Shown: positions 57,283 through 64,000 of the stretch, piece after piece
How the letters are laid out: every line of letters begins with the position of its first letter
Position numbering within the stretch: the stretch's first letter is position 1
Notes under the pieces: model-generated
The model's database searches: none
Seen by the model: the letters and a program-made list of their open reading frames with translations, nothing else
Told to the model about the DNA's origin: nothing
Program-made: the position numbers and the translations under genes
Origin: Gonocerus acuteangulatus
Lineage: Eukaryota; Arthropoda; Insecta; Hemiptera; Coreidae
DNA: 64,000 nt
Assembly (NCBI GenBank): GCA_946811695.1
Contig: OX328132.1
Span: 127,592,808 to 127,656,807 of the forward strand
Reading direction: 5' to 3'

Positions 57283-59112
57283 TGTTCGCTCTGTAGCTCC
57301 CAGACAAATGGTCCGATTTTGATGAAATTTGGTACAAAAATCTTTCGTCTAATTTGAAAGGTCAAGTTCGTTAACCAGCAAAATCCGTCCACAGGAAGAT
57401 GGCGTTTGGGGCAAAATTCGCGCAAAAAAAATCGTAACGCTTACGTTTTTGAGTTCACAGCTTGTAAGTACTCATTTTATATGCTTCTTGGGCTAGAAAA
57501 ACGAATGAAACCATTTTCAAGGCTATAGCTTTTACCGTTTTCGAGAAAATTGGAAAAATAGTTTTTGAATACCGTTTTTGGTTTGGGTACTTAGAATCAT
57601 GGGATTCAGTTGAAACATTTTTTACATGTTTGAATTTCATTAAAACTAATATGTTAAACTTTTGGTTACGTTTAGAGTTAAGGAAGGGTTAGAATAAAAT
57701 ATTTCATGAACAGTCATGAAAAGTTTTGGGAACTTAGTATACTTTCATTAATATCTCGAACACGGTTAGGAAATCGTGGTAAGTGGATAGAAACTATTTG
57801 AAAGCTTACTAAATTCTCTACAAAAAAGATTCTAAAACAATTTATGATTAGGTTAGGTCAATCGGAGAAATAAGTGCTTAAAACTTCAAATATGTCTGTT
57901 TTGTTCTTATGAACGGGTTTTTGTCGTTCTTTTTGTAATTTTTGTCTCTTCCCCTTAGTTTTTTTATTGCTTTTTATTTTTGTAATTCTTATATTAGGTA
58001 AATGTATTTGTGTTTAAAACAGGATAGTTAAAATGAGAACTCATTTTCTGTTGTTAGAAAAATATGAGTTAGAAAAATAAGAGTACCTTTGCATAAATTC
58101 CTAGCAACCTGAAAATTTGCATGAAAGATAGGGACAACATTATAAGGGAATTGGGAAAAGCCCTTATCGATCCCATGAGCGCAAAGAATTTTTTCGAGGT
58201 CAAAGTTCGCTAAAAAAGGTTTTTAGGAATTTTCAACGAAACGTTTTGTTTTAAGGTAAAAATAGTTCAGACAAAAATTATAGATTGTGCAATTATGTAC
58301 AAAACTTGTCTTCACACTTTTTTTCATTAGATTAACCATTTCTGAGAAAAGGCGATTCCAGAATTATCTTTAGTTTTATTCAACATAATATGCCAGACTC
58401 GGCTAGAAGTTTGACGAGGAAACAATGGTTTGGCTACCTGCTCCTCTTTCTAAGGTCCTGACAATAAGTACCGTTGCAGCCCCAGCCATAAGCCTCGCAA
58501 AATGACCTCCTTGACATTTGATAATATTAAACTCGAGAAGTAGTTCCTCTTTTTGTGTCCCTGTTTACTTCAGTTATTAATTTTTATTTATGTTATACGC
58601 CTTATTTTTTAATTGGGTGCTGTTATTTTGATTGCATTTTTTTTCAATAAAACAAAGCTAGTAAATGAGAAGGATGTTCACGCTTATATAGAAAATAATT
58701 TTGGTGGGGACTGGGAGAATTTCGGAGGGGGGGGGGGCTGAAAGGATTTTGGGGGGTATGGGATAATAAAAATCTAGAACATGGAATTAAAACGCTATTA
58801 TGCCCAAAAGAAATTATTTTTTTCTGAACTAAGTGATCTTATTATTATTTTTAAGGTTTTTACGATACATTTTTACCGATTGCGGGGGGGGGGGGGGGGG
58901 GGGAGCAGCCCTTTCAGCCCCCCCTTATATACGCCCAAGCACTTTTTGTTTTATTTTATTGATGTATAGAGCTTTACTTTAGAATGAGAGCTAGATTGTG
59001 TAATTTCCGTTTCTGTTTAAGTTACTACTACCGGTTTTCCTGACGCCTTAATATCACTTTTATTCAAGATGTTCGAGAGGATGTTGACAATTTTCATGAT
59101 TGATATATATTG

Positions 59113-59191
<79 letters not shown>

Positions 59192-59288
59192 AAGTTTATT
59201 TCTATTCTAAGATTTTCAAATGACATTAGGGTTAAGAACGGAACCGCGCTAAGATGATGCAGTTCCTGCGAGTCGGACTTTTTTAGTT
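57092..59288 (+). mobile_element. Hairpin-ended non-autonomous repeat, copy B (most complete)
   Basis: It begins TTAGCGCGGTTCCTCCCTCC with its hairpin and CCGCTTATAAGGTTGA. It continues through the (TA)n tract (57235-57278), GTCTGTTCGCTCT and CCGATTTTGATGAAATTTGG, and ends GGAACCGCGCTAAGATGATG, CAGTTCCTGCGAGTCGGACT and a T run. The 13-bp TTAGCGCGGTTCC and its complement GGAACCGCGCTAA are inverted, but the latter lies about 35 bp inside the right end. G runs at 58726-58738 and 58884-58903 and a (TA)n at 59100-59184 lie inside. No protein. Confidence 0.7.
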
Positions 59289-59652
59289 ATGAAATGTAGT
59301 TTTATTCAACATATGACCGAACCCCCATCATCTACCCCTTCTAGTATACTAAATGTATATGTATGGCAGGTGAAGCTTATTAAAAGTCAAATAACAAATG
59401 TAACAAGAAGGGGAAAAAACAACAACAAGGAAATAGACAATCCTCAATAAAGCAAAAATAAGTAAAACAAATTTAAAAGCACTGAAATAAATTAATGATA
59501 CTTAAAGAAACAATTTTATTATGGATAGTTCTTGAGCTTAAAACATTGAAAACAATACATAGGTATTATTATTGTTAAAACCATTTCTAATCCGTCAATT
59601 GAAGAATATGTTAGAATGATGTATTAATTGAAGAGTATTTAAAAATACTTAC

Positions 59653-59754
59653 TGTGTAAAGTAATCCGAGACTAAATGTTTTTCCGGATCAAGCAAAGCT
59701 CCAAATGCTTCGTCCTCATCACTCTCAGTAGTAAAGCCTTGCAGCTGACACCCA
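59653..59754 (-). CDS. RhoGEF gene, acidic N-terminal exon
   Basis: A 102-bp exon with perfect donor GTAAGTA and acceptor ATCCGTACAG (a second AG 10 bases further in, GGGTGTCAG, is possible and changes the start only). It encodes GCQLQGFTTESDEDEAFGAL then LDPEKHLVSDYFT, leaving two bases of a His codon completed in 50725-50791. An E-S-D-(D/E)-E-x-F-G-A-L-L-D-P-E-K segment precedes the basic/C1 region in related RhoGEFs. Confidence 0.8.
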
Positions 59755-60206
59755 CTGTACGGATATAATATCAGCTAATACAAAAAGCCATGCCTTCAAA
59801 GTGCTTCATGCGCTAACAATTACTACAAACTTAAATCTAATGATGTATTATATAATATTAAATTTCAGAAGATAATACATATTACATATATTTCCAACAA
59901 AGAAATTATCTTAACAATAAATAATAATATTTTATTGAAGAAAACAAAGAATAAAGGAAAAGTTTAATATTAAAGGTTAATGACATCCAAATATTTTTTT
60001 AGAATCACTACTGGAAAGAATAAATATTAATAGTGTCCCACACCATTAAAACATGTTCAAAACTTGATATCAAATGAAACAAATATTGTTTTTAAAAAAT
60101 CAACTGATACTTCAGCCCCAGTAAAATAAAACAAACAAATGAGAAGAAATAGTTGAAAGGTTAGAAAAATTTTTATCTCAGAAATCATCTTAAGTAACTA
60201 ATTTCT

Positions 60207-60242
<36 letters not shown>

Positions 60243-60285
60243 AAATATACCAGGAAATGTACCAATACATTGAAATCAAGTGTAC

Positions 60286-60315
60286 CTTGCATGTTTATCA
60301 TTGATGCGATTTTCT
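60286..60315 (-). CDS. Possible 30-bp RhoGEF microexon
   Basis: Acceptor GTTTTAACTAG and donor GTACACTT enclose 30 bp that reads ENRINDKHA with split codons at both ends. Its 3' phase matches 59653-59754 (giving Ser at the junction). Too short to be sure; it could be chance. Confidence 0.35.
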
Positions 60316-60901
60316 CTAGTTAAAACAGTCTCAGCAAATGTTTCTTAGCTATCTTTTTCTAACCAAACTCAACAGCCTTTTAAATAGACGCTTTCCACTT
60401 ACATTGATTTGTCAGCCCTTTTTGAGATATTTCACAAAATATTAGAAAACATTTAACCCAGTCACGAGTGTTCTTATATTAATTTCTCCTAATTTACTAA
60501 TTCTACTCCAATCACAATGAAAACTCAACTCCTAAGTCTGGATATAAATGGAACTAGTAAAAAGAAATACCAATCCATTTTCAAAGGACAAGTTTTTTCA
60601 CAATTTTTCTCTAAAATAGTAATCATAATATATAATATAATAATTAATAAATATAATAACATCAGATTTGAACCCTTTTGAATTTGTCCCCTGCATAATA
60701 AAACTTTCAAAAAATAGTACCCAAAAGATATACTTTCAACAAAATAATGTTGCATAAAAGATGGTATTTTGTATTCATTCTTGGAGTCTGATTGGCTGAC
60801 GTTTGAGATGAGCTTACCAACATAACTGACACAAGAGCCTGCCTGCCCTTGTCCTTTGTCTTGTATAGTCTTCCTCTGTCCTTTGTTCAGTATGCCTTGA
60901 G

Positions 60902-61340
60902 CAGGGGCGCTGACTTATACAAAATATTGGGGGAGGCCCATACCAGGGGCCTTGACCCGGGAAATTTTCGATGAAAAATTGAGTTTTTCAGCAACACTGA
61001 CCCGCCACCGCCCCAGACTTTACCCGAAGGTTCGTGCTCCAGGACAAATTCTAAGTGTGCCCGCAGCACCGTAACACTATCATGATTCACACCACTCGTT
61101 TTCAGTTAACCTGCTTACTACCATAGTAATAATTTGTTTTAATTCATTACGGAATGTACTTTTAAAAGTTAAATATTGTCAAACAAGGAAAATAAAAATA
61201 ACTACATAATTTTGTGATTTAACAAAGCCTAATATAACTAATCATTTTTGTGAATTATTGGGGGGGGGGGACTTTGCCCTCCCAAACAAATTTTTGAAGG
61301 GGCTAGAGCCCCCTCAGGTCCCATGGAGTTGGTGACTATG
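60902..61340. mobile_element. hAT-type non-autonomous element
   Basis: A perfect 8-bp duplication GCCTTGAG flanks it (60894-60901, 61341-61348), the hAT target size. Ends CAGGGGCGCTGACTTAT and (complement) CATAGTCACCAACTCCATGG are loosely inverted. Just inside, GGGGGAGG and a complementary CCCCCTC pair. No transposase. Confidence 0.78.
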
Positions 61341-61534
61341 GCCTTGAGTGAGCATGCTGGAAGTTGTACCTCAGCTCCCTAGACTAAATCTAAAGTCGGA
61401 AAAATTCCGGTGAGGGGATATTGAAGGTTACAAAACTTGACCGTTTGTGTTGTACAAAGTATTTTTGTGCAACTATTATCAAAATTGGACGGCTTGCTAG
61501 AGATGCTAGAGCAAGAACAGGCACATGCACACAC

Positions 61535-61535
<1 letters not shown>

Positions 61536-61594
<59 letters not shown>

Positions 61595-61600
61595 GTATAT
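61536..61600. repeat. (CA)n(TA)n microsatellite
   Basis: CA repeat running into TATATATGTATATATGTATG. A second (TA)n lies at 61991-62036. Confidence 0.95.
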
Positions 61601-61984
61601 ATGTATGTTTATATCAAATTTGAAAAATCAGTATTTTGAAACCTTTATTTTGCGAAATGATTAACTTGGCAGGCTGGAATTGGAACACTGATCCTCTTGC
61701 TTTAAATAGGGTTGCGGTGCTTTTTATGCTACCGGCCTACACATCACAGCATGTGAGGTAGTTGATCTAAAGTATCCTGTGTTACACAGTGGCTTAATAG
61801 ATCAGTATTTTCGTAATCTATGGGTCATGAAACGTCAACATTGGTGTCTGTATGTGACCTTTGTTGAGTTCTCATCTGTGGGTCTGTCACCCGTGTGACC
61901 TGCCGTGTCACAGTTTTTTTCTTTATTTGTTTGCATTTAATATTTTCTATTTTGTATTATGAATTATAACTATTATTGAAGGAA

Positions 61985-62040
<56 letters not shown>

Positions 62041-62125
62041 TTTTATTGATGTTTTCCGGTGGTGGGGTTGCTTAATTCCAGAGGGTGAAACAAAATTCAG
62101 TCTTCCCACAAATTTTCTTTATTTT

Positions 62126-62165
62126 GCACTAGGCCTTTCAACACAAATGTGCCATCATCAGGTGC
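62126..62165 (-). ncRNA. Hammerhead-like motif, left arm
   Basis: The minus strand reads GCAC, CTGATGA, a stem II (GGCAC/GUGUU with one extra U beside the core), GAAA, GGCC, UA and GTGC. Stem I (GCAC/GTGC) is perfect and stem III is the palindrome GGCC. The extra base in stem II makes it less canonical than 7482-7523. Confidence 0.42.
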
Positions 62166-62451
62166 TAACAACAAATAAAAACATTCATTAATATTGTTTG
62201 ACTCCTTAATAACAATTAATATTGTTTGACTGTTGTTGGACAGTAATTAGTCTAATTAGTCTAATTAATAGTTAGAATATATGAAGCAAATGGTAATAGT
62301 AAAAATTGGAACATAATGTTATAGATTACAGTTTTTTAGTAAATAATTACAAATTCATAAACTAAGGTGTCTAAATGAAGTTTTTAAAATAATATAACTT
62401 TATATTGTATTATTACTATAGCTATAATACCATATATGGTGCATATATATC

Positions 62452-62504
<53 letters not shown>

Positions 62505-63125
62505 GCATATACACACATACATACACAAACACACAAGGATACATATATATTTATATACATACGACTACACACACACACACACACACAGACACACACATAC
62601 TCACATATACATACACACATCCATATACATAAAAGGGACATAATATTTTTGCTAACTATATAATATATGTATAATTACAATTGTGAACTTATATCTAGAT
62701 ATAAGTTCACAATTGTAATTATACATATATTATATAGTTAGCAAAAATATTATGTCCCTTTTATGTATATGGATGTGTGTATGTATATGTGAGTATGTGT
62801 GTGTCTGTGTGTATATGTGGATATATGCACATATATGGTATTATAGCTATAGTAATAATACAATATAACGTTATATTATTTTAAAAACTTCATTTAGACA
62901 CCTTAGTTTATGAATTTGTAATTATTTACTAAAAAACTGTAATCTATAACATTATGTTCCAATTTTTACTATTACCGTTTGCTTCATATATTCTAACTAT
63001 TAATTAGAACATTATGTTCCAATCTATACTTTCACCTTTTGCTTTATAAATTCTAACTATTAATTAGACTAATTACTGTCCAACAACAGTCAAAAAATAT
63101 TAATGCATGTTTTTATTTGTTGTTA

Positions 63126-63165
63126 GCACCTGATGATGGCACATTTGTGTTGAAAGGCCTAGTGC
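63126..63165 (+). ncRNA. Hammerhead-like motif, right arm
   Basis: Plus-strand copy of the motif at 62126-62165, identical by eye. Same stem I, GGCC stem III and UA cleavage position. Confidence 0.42.
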
Positions 63166-63211
63166 AAAATAAAGAAAATTTGTGGGAAGACTGAATTTTG
63201 TTTCACCCTCT

Positions 63212-63247
<36 letters not shown>

Positions 63248-63257
63248 ATATATATAT

Positions 63258-63986
63258 CAACAGGGCTTTGATAGTCAGGGGTCTGTCAGACCCACACGAC
63301 TAGTCTTGTACCTTTTTTGATTTTATTTTTTCTTGTAAAGAAGGCAATATATTTCAACATTGTCTTTTTAGATGTTAAGGGAGAACGATTTCAATCCATC
63401 AATCAATATTGTAACAAAATCGGAAGTGGACAAAGTCGATAGAATCTGTGCTTCAGTAAATGTTTATAGGAATACCCAGCAATGGCCCACAACTGTTTTC
63501 TATTCCTTTATGAATGTGGCGGGGATATATGAGATTGCATATACAGCTCTCAAAGAGATAATGTCCTGAAAGAAGACGTGTTTTTATCTAAGAGCTAGCA
63601 ATCGGATTTGCAGCAGACCACATAAAAATAAGAAAATGCATTCAACATCTTCCCACATAATTCATGGTTTCAGTAAATGAATACCCGTTCAAGTTTTGCT
63701 CCCAAAACAAGAGACAGAGCCAAATATTGTCAGGAGAAGCTAAGAAAAGAAGAGATGTTAGAACTGTTCAAGTTCATTGGAAAGATAAATTTAATACCAA
63801 TGAAAGAATGCCTAAATTAAAATTTTCCGCAAATAATATCTGCCTTAACCCTAAATTTAAAAATAGTAAATTATAAGAACAATATGAATTCATTAGAATT
63901 ACATGAAAGCGGATGATCAAGTATTCGGGTCTGTGAGACCCGACGCAACCGCTCCCGTATGTCAGAGGGACGTGACCTCTGCCGGG
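63258..63986 (+). mobile_element. PiggyBac-type element, truncated
   Basis: The right end reads CCTCTGCCGGG followed by TTAA (63987-63990), the piggyBac target. Two similar palindromes lie near the borders of the fragment: GGGTCTGTCAGACCC (63279-63293) and CGGGTCTGTGAGACCCG (63926-63942). The C-terminal part of a transposase lies between. The left end and most of the gene are missing. Confidence 0.65.
63372..63890 (+). pseudogene. PiggyBac transposase C-terminal part, decayed
   Basis: 63372-63569 reads KSEVDKVDRICASVNVYRNT, then QQWPTTVFYSFMNVAGI. The V-D-x-x-D/V pattern followed by R-x-T-x-x-W-P-x-x-x-F-Y and N-x-A-x-I is diagnostic for piggyBac transposases; the first Asp pair includes the last catalytic acidic residue region. 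After a stop the Cys-rich tail region is scrambled over several frames (63580-63890). Confidence 0.72.
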
Positions 63987-64000
63987 TTAATATAAACAAG

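Larger units (their letters stand above)
62070..63214. repeat. 1.1-kb palindrome with hammerhead-like ends
   Basis: The left arm from CCAGAGGGTGAAACAAAATT (62078) returns as its complement ending near 63211. The centre is the perfect palindrome GAACTTATATCTAGATATAA... at 62686-62709. The arms differ mainly in the CA-repeat content (62458-62630 in the left arm) and a small duplication near 63005 in the right. Each arm carries a hammerhead-like motif. This looks like two head-to-head copies of one repeat. Confidence 0.88.

Overview
This is an AT-rich intronic region of an animal nuclear genome, most likely an invertebrate and plausibly an arthropod. The evidence is spliced coding exons with GT/AG borders, tRNA-derived SINEs, Tc1/mariner, pogo, hAT, piggyBac, Ty3/gypsy and Maverick elements, and abundant (TA)n, (CA)n and (GA)n arrays. 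The Gag type also fits families I know from arthropods. I cannot name the species.

Host gene: one gene crosses the whole window on the minus strand. Eleven exons (47-236 bp each, plus one possible 30-bp exon) join in consistent codon phase. They encode an acidic segment, a basic segment, a complete C1 zinc finger, a Ser/Asn-rich linker and the first part of a Dbl-homology (DH) domain, which runs off position 1. The order C1-linker-DH is that of the ARHGEF2/18/28/AKAP13 group of Rho guanine-nucleotide exchange factors.

The introns are packed with mobile DNA. Positions 1-6500 hold SINE copies and pogo-type relics. Positions 9097-14351 are a nested stack: a Tc1-like element holds a hairpin-ended repeat, which in turn holds a long foldback element and a SINE. 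Positions 17946-18949 (pogo), 19983-20628 (piggyBac-type), 24137-25055 (mariner relic), 60902-61340 (hAT) and 63258-63986 (piggyBac tail) are further DNA transposons. One 21.5-kb intron (29220-50724) contains only about 1.1 kb that is not accounted for by two large insertions.

The first of these is a young Ty3/gypsy element (29300-34518). Its LTRs differ at one base as read, gag and pol are open, and there is a canonical -1 frameshift signal between them. The second is a 15.2-kb Maverick/Polinton (35453-50606) with ~490-bp terminal inverted repeats. It carries protein-primed DNA polymerase B, integrase, packaging ATPase, adenain-type protease, major and minor capsid proteins, a protein with a parvovirus-type phospholipase A2 domain, and several small virion-like proteins. 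It is partly decayed: polymerase, major capsid, PLA2 protein and two small genes are broken, while integrase, ATPase, minor capsid and protease remain open.

The most interesting observations are: (1) matched hairpins, each with a poly(A)-type hexamer on both strands, at five of the six gene-cluster ends of the Maverick; (2) a slippery heptamer plus an H-type pseudoknot candidate in the gypsy element; (3) a SINE that carried 3' flanking DNA from one site in this window to another; (4) a near-canonical hammerhead ribozyme and two hammerhead-like relatives at the ends of a 1.1-kb palindrome.
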